DNA of 64,000 nt from Anaerolineales bacterium (GCA_014379595.1 JACMLM010000035.1:248001-312000), one strand, 5' to 3'; counted from the first letter of the stretch, positions 49,042 through 58,649 are shown. The notes: generated by a model not told the origin, from the letters alone. A program made the numbers and translations.

Positions 49042-52000
49042 ATGTCAAAGAAAACAACTTTCAGAAAAGCAAGAAAACCTAAAAGCCCTGAAGAAAAACC
49101 AAAATCATCGCTTCTTGAAAAAGAAACATTGACATCCGATGAATTGCTCACCATTATTGAGCAGGCTCACGATGAGGAATGGGAAAAACTCGATTTAAGC
49201 GGAAAAGGTATCACTGAATTAATACCAGACATTGGAAAATTGAGTAAATTAAAGTATCTTGATTTAGGAATTGGATATTTGCAGGACAAGGTATTGACAA
49301 ACAATTTATCAAGCTTGCCTAATGAAATTGGGAAACTCAAAAACTTACGAATACTAGATATCAGCAACAATAAACTGACATCGCTACCGCAGTCTATTAG
49401 TCAACTCCAAAGGTTGACTGAATTAGAGTTATATCAGAATCTATTTATGATAGTACCAGAGCCTATTAGTCAACTTACAAACCTAGAAACACTTAGGCTT
49501 GGCAGTAACCAACTAACATCTGTACCAGAATGGATTGGCCAACTTATTAACTTGAAGGCGTTAATAATTAATAGGTCGCAAATTCAAGAGCTTCCAATAT
49601 CTCTCGCTCAATTAAAAAATTTACGGCAAGTTTTTTTTGGATATAACAATGTAATCCCGGAAGAACTTGGCTTACTTATAAAACTTGAAATTCTCTCACT
49701 TCATGAGGATGGACTAAGAACAGTTCCCAATTTCGTCAGAAGGTTGACGAATCTAAGAGTGCTTCTTTTGAATTCTAATCAGTTGTCAGAAGTTCCCGAG
49801 TGGATCGATGAATTTAAAAACCTTGAAAATCTGTGGCTGCAAAATAATTTATTAAGATCACTTCCCCCTTCTATTGCACGGCTTGAAAATCTTGGTAACC
49901 TCCAGCTACAAAACAACCCTCTCAACCCGGCGTTAAAAAGCGCTAATTCCGGTGGGATAGGTGCAGTTAGGGCCTTCTTAGGGAGTCTTGCAAAGGGGTT
50001 TGAAACACTTTTTGAAGCAAAGCTTATATTGGTCGGAGAGGGTGGTGTCGGAAAAACTACATTATTAAAGGCACTTAGTGGGAAAGAACCTAAGAAAGGT
50101 GAAGTGACTACACATGGAGTAAGTGTTGATGTGAACTCGATGTATTTGCAACACCCTATAAACGATAGCATAATGTTTCAATTTAATGCTTGGGATTTTG
50201 GCGGGCAGGAAGTTTATCGCGTAACGCACCAGTTCTTTTTTAGCAAACGCTCAGTTTACTTGATAGTGTGGGAACCACGTATAGGTGTCGAGCAAAGTCA
50301 AGTGGAAGATTGGCTAAAACTTATTCGCCTACGCGTCGGAAATGACGCAAAAGTGATTATTGTTTCAACACATGCAAAGACAGGACAAAGGATTGCACGA
50401 ATTGATAAACCTGTTTTCTTTCGCGATTATGGCTCAATGATTGTAGATTTTATAGAGGTAGATAGTCTTGAGTCTGACGCTGACAGTCCCAATGAAAAAT
50501 ACAACATTCCAAAACTCAAGAATTTGATTGCCAATGCCGCAAAGGACTTAGAGCAAATGGGCATGCCTTTTGCTACTAACTGGAAGGCTGCGCGTGATGA
50601 ACTAGTTGAATTAGGTAAAACAATGCCGCGAGTAAGTTACACCAAGTTTTCTGAAGTGTGTGCTCGCTATGAACTTGATAAAATATCGACAAAAACTTTG
50701 TCAGGCTTGATGCACGACTTGGGCTATATCGTTTATTATGGTGACGATGATCGCATGAAAGATGATGTCGTACTTCAGCCAGAATGGCTTACTAAAGCAA
50801 TTAGTTTTGTACTGGAAGACCGTGCTACGCAGGAGCGAGGCGGCATTTTACCAGACAGTCATTTAGAAGATGTTTGGTTAAAGCATAATTTCAAAGAAGA
50901 GCCACATTACGATAAAGAACTCTATCCTTTCTTTCTTCGGTTGATGGAAAAATATGATGTTTCTTATCGTTTGCAAGACAGTGATGCCAGTCTTGTAGCA
51001 CAACATGTACCGCAAGTGCGCCCAAATTTGCCGTGGCAACCTGATGAAGTACCAAAAGAAAATCAACGCAGGCTTGGAATGGTCTGCGTGATGGATGAAG
51101 CGCCACCGGGGCTGGTACCATGGATGATTGTTCGCACGCATGATTATGCCTATGAATTGGACAATCACCGCTTGCATTGGCAAAAGGGAATGTTCTTGAG
51201 TTACAAAGAACATGGTGAGTCTATGCTTGAATTGCGTGATAGAGAGTTTCATATTTATACTCAGGCTTTTGGATATCCAGAATTTTTTGCAAATGTTTTA
51301 CGTCAAACTTTACAAAAATTGATAAACGATAACTGGCCAGGTTTGGAAGGTCATTATCACTTTGCAGTACCGTGTAAAACAAGTGTTGATGGAAATCCAT
51401 GTAAGGGTCGATTTCGAATTGACGCATTAGCTATCTTTGCTCAAAAAGGATTAACTCAAATTCCTTGCCAGGTTTGTTATGAACCCCAAGATATTATGAA
51501 TTTGTTGTATGGATTTGAAGAAGAGAACCCGCGCGAGCAACTTTCTAACATTCAAGCCGAACTTGTCGGAGGTTTTGCTGATCTCAAGGCAAGGCTTGAT
51601 GGCTTGGAAAGCCGAATTTCCAACTATGTGATGGCAATCATGCGAGCAATGGCAAACGAAGCAAAGGAGGGACCTCGCCTGTTTACTCTTGAACCCACGG
51701 ATGGAAACTGGCATAGAGTTATTAAAGCCAAATATCGAATCCACCTTTGGTGTGAAGCTGAAGGTTGTCAGCACCCTGTCACTGAAAAAGGTGGGGGAGT
51801 TTACGAATTCAAATCTACACGCGAATGGGTAAGAAAAATTGCACCTTATGCCAACTTTCTTGCTGGCATGTTAAAAACTATTGTTCCAATGATAACGCCA
51901 GCTGTTGATACTATTTTTGGAGCAAAAACCATAGAAAAACTTAACATTGGTGACCATCTCAGTTTAATGAGTGAGCTGGTTAGCAATTTGCCCGAAGAAC

Positions 52001-52215
52001 TCAAAATCTCTGATTCAGGTGGAATACGAGATGGCATACTAAGTGACGACGAACGTTCGGGCTTATTGGCTTTGCATTCTCTTTTGAAAGAATTAGACCC
52101 TCAACAAAAGAAAATAGGATTGCGTCGGGTCCCAACCTACACGGGAGATTTTGCATGGGTCTGCAAGAAGCATTACGATTTGATGCAACCGAAGATACCT
52201 GAGAAGATTGAGTAG
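49042..52215 (+). CDS. LRR-Roc-COR (ROCO) GTPase
   Basis: 1057 residues. A charged N-terminus (1-45) is followed by about ten leucine-rich repeats (50-300, e.g. LPNEIGKLKNLRILDISNNKL). The Roc GTPase has P-loop GEGGVGKTT (332-340) and switch II WDFGGQE (384-390). At the G4 position the sequence is STHAKTG, lacking the Asp of the usual THxD/NKxD. The COR domain follows (about 500-760; VVLQPEWLTKAISFVLED). Cys778, Cys787, Cys809 and Cys812 form a likely zinc site. The C-terminus contains YRIHLWCEAEGCQHPV and ends near TYTGDFAWVCKKHYDLM, typical of large bacterial ROCO proteins. These GTPases cycle by dimerisation; their bacterial roles are largely unknown. Confidence 0.9.
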   Translation: MSKKTTFRKARKPKSPEEKPKSSLLEKETLTSDELLTIIEQAHDEEWEKLDLSGKGITELIPDIGKLSKLKYLDLGIGYLQDKVLTNNLSSLPNEIGKLKNLRILDISNNKLTSLPQSISQLQRLTELELYQNLFMIVPEPISQLTNLETLRLGSNQLTSVPEWIGQLINLKALIINRSQIQELPISLAQLKNLRQVFFGYNNVIPEELGLLIKLEILSLHEDGLRTVPNFVRRLTNLRVLLLNSNQLSEVPEWIDEFKNLENLWLQNNLLRSLPPSIARLENLGNLQLQNNPLNPALKSANSGGIGAVRAFLGSLAKGFETLFEAKLILVGEGGVGKTTLLKALSGKEPKKGEVTTHGVSVDVNSMYLQHPINDSIMFQFNAWDFGGQEVYRVTHQFFFSKRSVYLIVWEPRIGVEQSQVEDWLKLIRLRVGNDAKVIIVSTHAKTGQRIARIDKPVFFRDYGSMIVDFIEVDSLESDADSPNEKYNIPKLKNLIANAAKDLEQMGMPFATNWKAARDELVELGKTMPRVSYTKFSEVCARYELDKISTKTLSGLMHDLGYIVYYGDDDRMKDDVVLQPEWLTKAISFVLEDRATQERGGILPDSHLEDVWLKHNFKEEPHYDKELYPFFLRLMEKYDVSYRLQDSDASLVAQHVPQVRPNLPWQPDEVPKENQRRLGMVCVMDEAPPGLVPWMIVRTHDYAYELDNHRLHWQKGMFLSYKEHGESMLELRDREFHIYTQAFGYPEFFANVLRQTLQKLINDNWPGLEGHYHFAVPCKTSVDGNPCKGRFRIDALAIFAQKGLTQIPCQVCYEPQDIMNLLYGFEEENPREQLSNIQAELVGGFADLKARLDGLESRISNYVMAIMRAMANEAKEGPRLFTLEPTDGNWHRVIKAKYRIHLWCEAEGCQHPVTEKGGGVYEFKSTREWVRKIAPYANFLAGMLKTIVPMITPAVDTIFGAKTIEKLNIGDHLSLMSELVSNLPEELKISDSGGIRDGILSDDERSGLLALHSLLKELDPQQKKIGLRRVPTYTGDFAWVCKKHYDLMQPKIPEKIE

Positions 52216-52257
52216 TTTGATAAAGCCATTCTTTTCTATGAAACTAGGACACAACAC

Positions 52258-52291
52258 AAAAGAGACAGTCATTTAAGATGACTGTCTCTTT
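52258..52291 (+). terminator. Terminator after LRR-Roc-COR gene
   Basis: AAAGAGACAGTCAT and ATGACTGTCTCTTT form a 14-bp stem around TTAAG. It lies between convergent genes and can serve both. Confidence 0.88.
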
Positions 52292-52316
52292 AGTTTAAAA
52301 CGGAACACGTGCCAAA

Positions 52317-52940
52317 CTACATTTTTGCCAGCAGTTCCCTTTTCTTTGTCTGAAATTCTGCATCGGTCAAAATGCCCTGCTTGCGCAATTCATCCAGCTC
52401 CGCGATCTGCGCAGGAATGCTCTCAGCGCGTTGAGCGTTAGTGCCTGTCCCTTCGTAGCCGAGCTTCTCTTTGGCATTCAGCATCGCAGTCTTGAACTTG
52501 ACCGGGTCACCGATCCGCTTGAATAGGTTATCTCCAGTTTCGCTGGCGGTGAGAATCTCGACATCCCCAAAATCGAACATCCTGCCAAAGAAGGATTGAG
52601 TCATCTTAACGTCGTTCACCTTTTCCAGCGAAGAATCAACCACATCCTTGCTAAATATACCGGAGACCTGGATCACGCGGCGGTTGGTCACAATATACTG
52701 GCGGTTGTTCCAGGTCAGAATATCCCACAGCATAATGGCAAGCGGAATCAATAGCAGCAGAAAACCAAACCCCGCCAGTGGATTAACCATTGTGGTCAAC
52801 GCAGATATGGCCGCGATCGCGATCAGCGTCACAACAATTTCTGCAATGATCGAACTGAAGAGCACAAATCCATGCTGGCGTGTGACCAGTAGAATCCGCT
52901 CGTTTTCACCTAACATGCTCTGGATGTAATTCTTTTCCAT
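52317..52940 (-). CDS. PH-domain (YdbS-like) membrane protein with SHOCT tail
   Basis: 207 residues. Two adjacent helices (about 25-70), then a bacterial PH domain (YIVTNRRVIQVSGIFSKDVVDSSLEKVNDV, about 80-150) and a C-terminal SHOCT motif (AELDELRKQGILTDAEFQTKKRELL). SHOCT helices are common oligomerisation or targeting tails in Gram-positive-type bacteria. The function of this family is unknown; membrane association is expected. AGGAG lies 9 nt before ATG 52940. It diverges from the sigma factor gene. Confidence 0.88.
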   Translation of the reverse strand: MEKNYIQSMLGENERILLVTRQHGFVLFSSIIAEIVVTLIAIAAISALTTMVNPLAGFGFLLLLIPLAIMLWDILTWNNRQYIVTNRRVIQVSGIFSKDVVDSSLEKVNDVKMTQSFFGRMFDFGDVEILTASETGDNLFKRIGDPVKFKTAMLNAKEKLGYEGTGTNAQRAESIPAQIAELDELRKQGILTDAEFQTKKRELLAKM

Positions 52941-53037
52941 AATTATTCTCCTGTCCTGAACGAGAAAATCAAGATATTGAATATTGTACTCTTTTAAAAT
53001 GAAGGTTTTGAGGCCGACCCCTGTCTAATGGAATAGA

Positions 53038-53595
53038 ATGAGGACAATGGATTACCAATCGCTTGAGCTTTGCAAAGCTGGGGATGCACTCTCCATCGAA
53101 AAAATGATACAGGAATACCAAAAGGATGTGTACCGACTGGCACTCTCCATTCTTGACGACCCTGACGAGGCCGAAGATGGAACACAGGAAACTTTCATCT
53201 CTGCACTTCGGGCTTTGAATTCGTTTCATGGCGATTCATCATTCAAGACCTGGCTTTTTTCCATCGCGATCAATATCTGCCGCACCCGCCTGCAGCGACG
53301 TGCAGCCAGAGAAAAATTAAAACAAATTACGTTGGGAATTTTTCGTATCAAAAGCAAAGATAACAATTTACCCGAAGAGACGCTTATTCAAAACGAGGCG
53401 GATACAAACATCTGGCGTGCCATTCAACAACTCGATGACAAGCATAGCATCCCGATCGTCCTGCGCTATTATCACGATCTATCCATTTCTGAAATTGCCG
53501 AAACCCTCAAAATTCCACAGGGTACTGTTCACTCTCGCCTGAACATCGCGCGCGAACGCATCCGTTTATTTTTAAAGAAGAGTCAAAATGACTGA
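53038..53595 (+). CDS. ECF-type RNA polymerase sigma factor
   Basis: 185 residues. Region 2 (LALSILDDPDEAEDGTQE, then WLFSIAINICRTRLQRR) and region 4 (LSISEIAETLKIPQGTVHSR) are joined by a normal-length linker; there is no region 3. It redirects RNA polymerase to promoters controlled by the signal that its anti-sigma factor senses. Two starts are possible (53038 and 53047). A TCTAAT ends 8 nt before 53038, which favours that one. The stop overlaps the anti-sigma gene by 8 nt, so the pair is co-translated. No target promoter can be assigned from this window. Confidence 0.95.
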   Translation: MRTMDYQSLELCKAGDALSIEKMIQEYQKDVYRLALSILDDPDEAEDGTQETFISALRALNSFHGDSSFKTWLFSIAINICRTRLQRRAAREKLKQITLGIFRIKSKDNNLPEETLIQNEADTNIWRAIQQLDDKHSIPIVLRYYHDLSISEIAETLKIPQGTVHSRLNIARERIRLFLKKSQND

Positions 53596-55276
53596 TATCA
53601 CACACAAGCAAGCAAAAATCTATCTATATGCCGGTCTGGATGGATTACTCACCGATGATCAACGCATCGAACTTAAAGCGCATCTTCATGACTGTGAGGC
53701 CTGCCGCGCCGAATCTGAATCATTATCCACGCTGACAACGCGCCTGCAAAGCAGTCTCCATACCCGATGGGATTCGCAGCTCGATCCTATAGTACTGACA
53801 AACGTTCAATTAAAAACTCGGAGAATCATCATGACCAACCGATTCAATCTTGGATTAAAAACACTCGCAAGCGTAGCTACGTTAATTATTTTGGGATTTG
53901 TTGTTAACTCCGCCATCTCACAATTGCGTAATACTTCGATTACTGCAAATGGAACTCAAAATGTTGGAAATGCAATTCCTACGTTAGAACAATTTCCATC
54001 AATTGCTACAGACAAATCCAACGGCGAGTGGATCGCATTTATTGGAGGAAAAGTAGTTCCTTTCCTTGATACAAATGCTTTAACTTTCACTTCAGATGTA
54101 TACCTAATTCATCCTGATGGAACTGATCTGACAAATATAACCAATACCACCAACGAAACTTATTTTAACTTGCAATGGTCACCCAATGGAGAGCAATTCA
54201 TCTTTTTAAAAACCCGGGCTAACAACAAAATAGAAATACTAAGAGGAAATTCAGGGGGGTGGACGGTTCTCACAGAAACGAATATTGATACTGATTATCG
54301 TTGGTCGCCAAACAGCAAACAAATTGCCTTTATCGACAACCCTAATGGAAACTATGATATTTTTACAATTAATGTAGACGGAAGCAATAACCCACAATTA
54401 AAACAATTAACGAATGATCCCAGTCAGGATACTGGAATGATCTGGTCGCCGGATGGAAGTAAGATCGTTTATAAGAGAACAAATGGCGACCAGCTTTCAA
54501 TCCGCGTGATGAATGCTGACGGTTCAAATCAGATGGAAATTGCCCACGGAACAGGTATAGTAAATCTGCAATGGTCGTATGATGGACAATCTATTTACGC
54601 CACAACAAATTTTGAGGCTGGCTGGCTCGAATGTGAGACGTGTCTTAATGGCCCGGCAGTTTATCATATCAGCGCAGATGGTAAATCAATTGCCCAGATC
54701 TTTAATACAAATAATACTTTCAGTGAAGGGGATAAAGCAAAGATAGGGATCTTTGCTTTATATGATACCCCTCAAGACTCGGTTTATTTCAGACTACAAG
54801 ATTATTCTTCTATTCTCTTGAAATCATCCGGCCTGTGGGGTTCCTGGATACTCACAGATGGAAAAAAAACTCAAGCGATTGGTGAAATGGATCCTCATCA
54901 GACTTGCAAGACAACCCAGGGCAATCTTCTTGAAGAACATATTTCTCCAAACAAACAATTTTCAGTAGTATCCAATTTTTGTGCCGGCGGATTCCATCTA
55001 TATCTTGCTGACCGCAATCCACCAACGCCGGAAAAACAGCTTATCCATTTATTAATGCTCCCCCTATCGACTGGAGGAGTAGGAGCCAATGGCAACTGGC
55101 TTCCAATGATCTGGTCACCTGATGGGCGCTCAGTCATGTATATGAGTAATAGCACTAGTATTTATCTGTTAAATATAGAGAGAGCTTTGCAAGACCCAAC
55201 GACGACACCAGCTCCAATTACGAATAGCGAAGATATACAGTCGATCTATGAATTCCAATGGCAGCCTCGGCCTTAA
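53588..55276 (+). CDS. Anti-sigma factor with extracytoplasmic TolB-like sensor
   Basis: 562 residues. The N-terminal ZAS zinc motif has His32-x3-Cys36-x2-Cys39 (HLHDCEACRAE), which binds the cognate sigma factor. A transmembrane helix follows (about 93-113; TLASVATLIILGFVV). The extracytoplasmic part (about 140-562) is a TolB/PD40 beta-propeller with blades such as WSPNGEQFIFLKT, WSPNSKQIAFID and WSPDGSKIVYKR. A propeller makes a large sensor for an external ligand, unlike the small tails of common anti-sigma factors. The 8-nt overlap with the sigma gene supports pairing. Confidence 0.9.
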   Translation: MTDITHKQAKIYLYAGLDGLLTDDQRIELKAHLHDCEACRAESESLSTLTTRLQSSLHTRWDSQLDPIVLTNVQLKTRRIIMTNRFNLGLKTLASVATLIILGFVVNSAISQLRNTSITANGTQNVGNAIPTLEQFPSIATDKSNGEWIAFIGGKVVPFLDTNALTFTSDVYLIHPDGTDLTNITNTTNETYFNLQWSPNGEQFIFLKTRANNKIEILRGNSGGWTVLTETNIDTDYRWSPNSKQIAFIDNPNGNYDIFTINVDGSNNPQLKQLTNDPSQDTGMIWSPDGSKIVYKRTNGDQLSIRVMNADGSNQMEIAHGTGIVNLQWSYDGQSIYATTNFEAGWLECETCLNGPAVYHISADGKSIAQIFNTNNTFSEGDKAKIGIFALYDTPQDSVYFRLQDYSSILLKSSGLWGSWILTDGKKTQAIGEMDPHQTCKTTQGNLLEEHISPNKQFSVVSNFCAGGFHLYLADRNPPTPEKQLIHLLMLPLSTGGVGANGNWLPMIWSPDGRSVMYMSNSTSIYLLNIERALQDPTTTPAPITNSEDIQSIYEFQWQPRP

Positions 55277-55278
55277 AA

Positions 55279-55329
55279 AAATAAAGAGGTAGCCGCCCGT
55301 GCAGCACAGGCGGCTACCTCTTTATTTTT
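55279..55329 (+). terminator. Terminator after anti-sigma gene
   Basis: AAATAAAGAGGTAGCCGCC and GGCGGCTACCTCTTTATTT form a long stem with a short loop (CGTGCAGCACA), ending in a U-run. Confidence 0.92.
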
Positions 55330-55408
55330 AATTAATTTCATCAAACAAGAGTGTTCAAAATTACATAATTGTAATGAATTTTTACTCAAGTTATTGGCAT
55401 GGCAAGAG

Positions 55409-55414
55409 TACAAT
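55409..55414 (+). promoter_or_regulatory. -10 element of the Kelch gene pair
   Basis: TACAAT, about 40 nt before the chosen start 55455; the transcript would include the GGAGG ribosome site at 55446-55450. No -35 match at 17 nt spacing. Confidence 0.35.
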
Positions 55415-55454
55415 GACAGCCACTCAAAAAAAACACTTACTAGTGGAGGAAATT

Positions 55455-56981
55455 ATGCAGGAACCACAAACAACTAATCCCCCAACACCCATAGACAGAT
55501 TTCGTCAGTGGATAAAGACTCTGGTAGGCAATACATTTTCCGCGCCTTATCTGCCGATCTTATTGACTGTGTTTTATATCACCACGGTCATTACACATCT
55601 GGCAGTCGTCTTGATGAGTCAACCGCTTTCATATTGGAACAATCCTCAAAATGCTGTGGGGCTTGGCATGTTTGGCGAAAAGCTCTCCATGGGGGCTGTC
55701 CCATTGATCGTACTTACGATAATTTATCTGGTCATTGGAACACTGCTCTTAAGTTTTATGAATTATCGCTGGAGTTTTATAGGCTGGCTGACCGCAGAAT
55801 TTTTACATTTTTTTCTCATCCAAGAGATGATCAGCAATTGTTATATCAGCCGCTGGTCCGTGCTTTTCGGCGGAGTCTGTCAATCAATGGACGATGGTCT
55901 TTTCTGGGTGATCGGCGCTATCGTGGTTGGAATTCTTTTGGTCTTTACATTCCAACCTGCAGAATTCTCGCTTGAAAACAAGAAGATCCAAAAAGGAATT
56001 TCCTACACATCGGGATTCATTCCCGTTGTGTGGATCGTGGTACTGGTTATCGGAGTGATTCTATCAGCGCAAAAACCTGCTTATGGCTGGGTTCCGGTTG
56101 AAGTAAAAAATGGACCCGGCCCGCTGCGCGAAGCGGAATCTGCTTATGACATCAAACGTAATCGATTGGTGATGTTCGGCGGTCAGGAAAGTTATATCGG
56201 AAACGAACAGTGGAATTACAAAACCGATACATGGGAATGGGACGGAAATCAATGGATCAACATGCCTTCGCAGAAAGTTCCGCAGGGGCGCGCCGACCAT
56301 GGCATGGCGTATGATGAAAAACGCGGCGTGACCGTCCTCTTCGGCGGAGTCAACAACGGCCAGCGATTATCCGACACCTGGGAATGGGATGGCAAGTCGT
56401 GGAAGGAAATAAATCCCCCCAATTATCCATCCATGCGTTCAGGGCATGAAATGATCTATGACCAGGTCCGCGAGAAAATTATCATGTACGGCGGTTATGG
56501 CAACGACATCTTCTATAACGATGCATGGGAATGGGATGGCAAAAACTGGACATGGATCCCATTGGAAAGCGGTGCGCCGACGGCCAGTGTATTCGCGCTT
56601 GCTTACGACCCGAATCAAAATTACGCCTTCGGTTTTCTAAGCGGAACAGGAGGCACCTGGCACTGGGAGGAAAATACGTGGACAAGGTTCTACCCTGAAA
56701 TAGAACCAAGCAATCGCGGTTGGTCAACTCTTGTGTATGATCCAATACGAGAGTTATTCTTCATCTTCGGCGGTTACTCTCAAGATATATGGCTCAACGA
56801 TACGTGGACATATAACGGCAGTGAATGGAAGGAATTTACAAGCAGTGGTGTGAAGCCATCTGCCCGTGCCGATATGGTCGTCTGGTATGACCCCATCCGC
56901 GAACATGTCATGCTCTTTGGTGGGTATGGCGCAGACGCCATCTATAACGATACATGGGAATTTATTCCTCCCGAAGAATAA
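55455..56981 (+). CDS. Kelch-repeat membrane protein (first of tandem pair)
   Basis: 508 residues. Three or four helices lie in the first ~190 residues (with YRWSFIGWLTAEFLHFF and a conserved SRWS), another at ~205-225. The rest is an extracytoplasmic propeller of six Kelch-type blades, each containing DTWEWDG or a variant (TWEWDGNQWINM, DTWEWDGKSWKE, DAWEWDGKNWTW). Start 55455 is set by GGAGG and by matching the neighbour's N-terminus; a longer frame from 55374 has no counterpart there. Kelch propellers bind proteins or glycans; enzymatic activity is not evident. It is separated from its paralogue by 9 nt. Confidence 0.82.
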   Translation: MQEPQTTNPPTPIDRFRQWIKTLVGNTFSAPYLPILLTVFYITTVITHLAVVLMSQPLSYWNNPQNAVGLGMFGEKLSMGAVPLIVLTIIYLVIGTLLLSFMNYRWSFIGWLTAEFLHFFLIQEMISNCYISRWSVLFGGVCQSMDDGLFWVIGAIVVGILLVFTFQPAEFSLENKKIQKGISYTSGFIPVVWIVVLVIGVILSAQKPAYGWVPVEVKNGPGPLREAESAYDIKRNRLVMFGGQESYIGNEQWNYKTDTWEWDGNQWINMPSQKVPQGRADHGMAYDEKRGVTVLFGGVNNGQRLSDTWEWDGKSWKEINPPNYPSMRSGHEMIYDQVREKIIMYGGYGNDIFYNDAWEWDGKNWTWIPLESGAPTASVFALAYDPNQNYAFGFLSGTGGTWHWEENTWTRFYPEIEPSNRGWSTLVYDPIRELFFIFGGYSQDIWLNDTWTYNGSEWKEFTSSGVKPSARADMVVWYDPIREHVMLFGGYGADAIYNDTWEFIPPEE

Positions 56982-56990
56982 GAGCAGATT

Positions 56991-58517
56991 ATGGAACAGC
57001 CTTTAAAAAACCCTGCATTTTTAAATTTGAATCATTGGCGCGCAAAAGTAAAAACACTTGCGGGCAATGTTTTTAGTGCACCTTATCTTCCCAAAAACTT
57101 TGTTTTGTTTTTCCTGCTTACCAGCATTACACACTTTGCAATTATGCTGATGAACTATTCCACCTCTTACTGGCATAGCGATCTCACAGCACAAGGGATA
57201 GCGCCCGGCAGTGCATACCAAACAAGCCCAATAGATTGGCTAATTGTTTCAGTTATTTATCTTTCTCTGGCTCTCTTCTGCCTGACCGTATTCAATTACC
57301 GTTGGAGTTTGATCGGTTGGCTCACGGCAGAGGTGATCCACTTTTATGGAATGAGCAGATGGCTGGAAAACTGCAACTTCAGCCGCTGGTCCATATCGGC
57401 GGGCGCATTCTGCGAATCGTTTGATGTAAGAATATTTTGGATTATCGCCGCAATCCCGGTTGGATTCCTATTTGCCACGAATTTACATCCCAGCGGATAT
57501 TCACTCCCAAAGCAAAAATTGGAAAAGGGAATTTCGCGCGCTGCCATGGCTTTTTCAGCTGCGTGGGGTTTGCTCCTGCTTACAGGAATGATCGCATCCG
57601 CTCAAAAACCAACTTCGGGCTGGGTACCGCTTGAGCTGGATACGAATCCACCTCCACTGGAACACTCTGCCTATGCTTATGATACAAAGCGCAACAAGCT
57701 GGTCATGTTCGGCGGCGCAAATTATGTTAATGACCAATGGATCTATAAAAACGAAACATGGGAATGGGATGGAAAAAAGTGGCTGAACGTATCTCCGCCG
57801 CCGGAGGATAGTCCAAAAGGTCGCACAAGCACGGGCATGGCCTATGATGAAGAAAGAGGCGTGATCGTGCTATACGGAGGCTATAACAAAAGCAGCACCC
57901 TCTGCGATACATGGGAATGGGACGGCGAAAAGTGGCGTTGGTTGTGTCCGCTTAATTGTCCCGGCGCACGCCTTGGGCATGAAATGTATTACGACCCCAT
58001 TCGCAAGAAAGTTGTGCTATATGGCGGCAGCAATAATAAAACTTATTTCAACGATGCCTGGGAATGGGATGGTACCAACTGGGCAAAGATAGAGATGAAA
58101 GGTGACTCACCGGTTGCTAGTCAATACGCTCTCGCTTATAACCCTGATGAAGAATTCGCATTCGGTCTGCTGAGTGGTTCCCCCGGCGGCACATGGACTT
58201 TCAAAGACGATCAATGGACTCGTCTATCCCCTGGCATCGAACCCAGCAATCGCAGCGGAACAAGACTGGTATATGAACCTCAGCGAAAAGTTTTCGTCAC
58301 TTTTGGCGGATACACAAACGACACCACCTTGAACGACACCTGGTTCTTTGACAACAAAATTTGGAGGCAGTTCACAGATACAAAACTCCAGCCGCCCATC
58401 CGCTCGAATATGGTTATCTGGTACGACCAGGTTCGCAAACATATTATGCTCTTCGGCGGATATAACGGCAGCAATGTATACAACGATACATGGGAACTTA
58501 TTCTCCCAGATAAATAA
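56991..58517 (+). CDS. Kelch-repeat membrane protein (second of tandem pair)
   Basis: 508 residues, exactly the length of its upstream neighbour and colinear with it: the same KTLAGNVFSAPYLP stretch near the start, the YRWSLIGWLTAEVIHF helix, SAQKPTSGWVPLE before the propeller and six DTWEWDG blades. The two have clearly diverged, so this is an old tandem duplication. The ribosome site is weak, suggesting translational coupling. Both may face the cell exterior as a heteromer. A terminator follows directly. Confidence 0.82.
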   Translation: MEQPLKNPAFLNLNHWRAKVKTLAGNVFSAPYLPKNFVLFFLLTSITHFAIMLMNYSTSYWHSDLTAQGIAPGSAYQTSPIDWLIVSVIYLSLALFCLTVFNYRWSLIGWLTAEVIHFYGMSRWLENCNFSRWSISAGAFCESFDVRIFWIIAAIPVGFLFATNLHPSGYSLPKQKLEKGISRAAMAFSAAWGLLLLTGMIASAQKPTSGWVPLELDTNPPPLEHSAYAYDTKRNKLVMFGGANYVNDQWIYKNETWEWDGKKWLNVSPPPEDSPKGRTSTGMAYDEERGVIVLYGGYNKSSTLCDTWEWDGEKWRWLCPLNCPGARLGHEMYYDPIRKKVVLYGGSNNKTYFNDAWEWDGTNWAKIEMKGDSPVASQYALAYNPDEEFAFGLLSGSPGGTWTFKDDQWTRLSPGIEPSNRSGTRLVYEPQRKVFVTFGGYTNDTTLNDTWFFDNKIWRQFTDTKLQPPIRSNMVIWYDQVRKHIMLFGGYNGSNVYNDTWELILPDK

Positions 58518-58519
58518 CA

Positions 58520-58557
58520 AAAGAAAGAGACTGGCTAATAGCCAGTCTCTTTCTTTT
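58520..58557 (+). terminator. Terminator after Kelch pair
   Basis: AAAGAAAGAGACTGGCT and AGCCAGTCTCTTTCTTT pair around a short AATA-type loop, followed by TTTTT. Confidence 0.92.
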
Positions 58558-58579
58558 TACTCCTGATTTAGTTAACAAG

Positions 58580-58608
58580 TTGTGTTTGCATGGGATTTAT
58601 TGTATAGT
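58580..58608 (+). promoter_or_regulatory. Promoter of the creatininase-family gene
   Basis: TTGTGT (58580-58585) and TATAGT (58603-58608) are separated by 17 nt, the standard housekeeping spacing. The transcript start falls ~35 nt before ATG 58650. Confidence 0.6.
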
Positions 58609-58649
58609 GATGACAAGCAAAATTTTAAACAAAAAGGAGAATCTAAATC

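Noticed and set aside
55374-55454. Longer start for the first Kelch protein
   Set aside because: The second copy has no matching extension, and GGAGG sits directly before ATG 55455.
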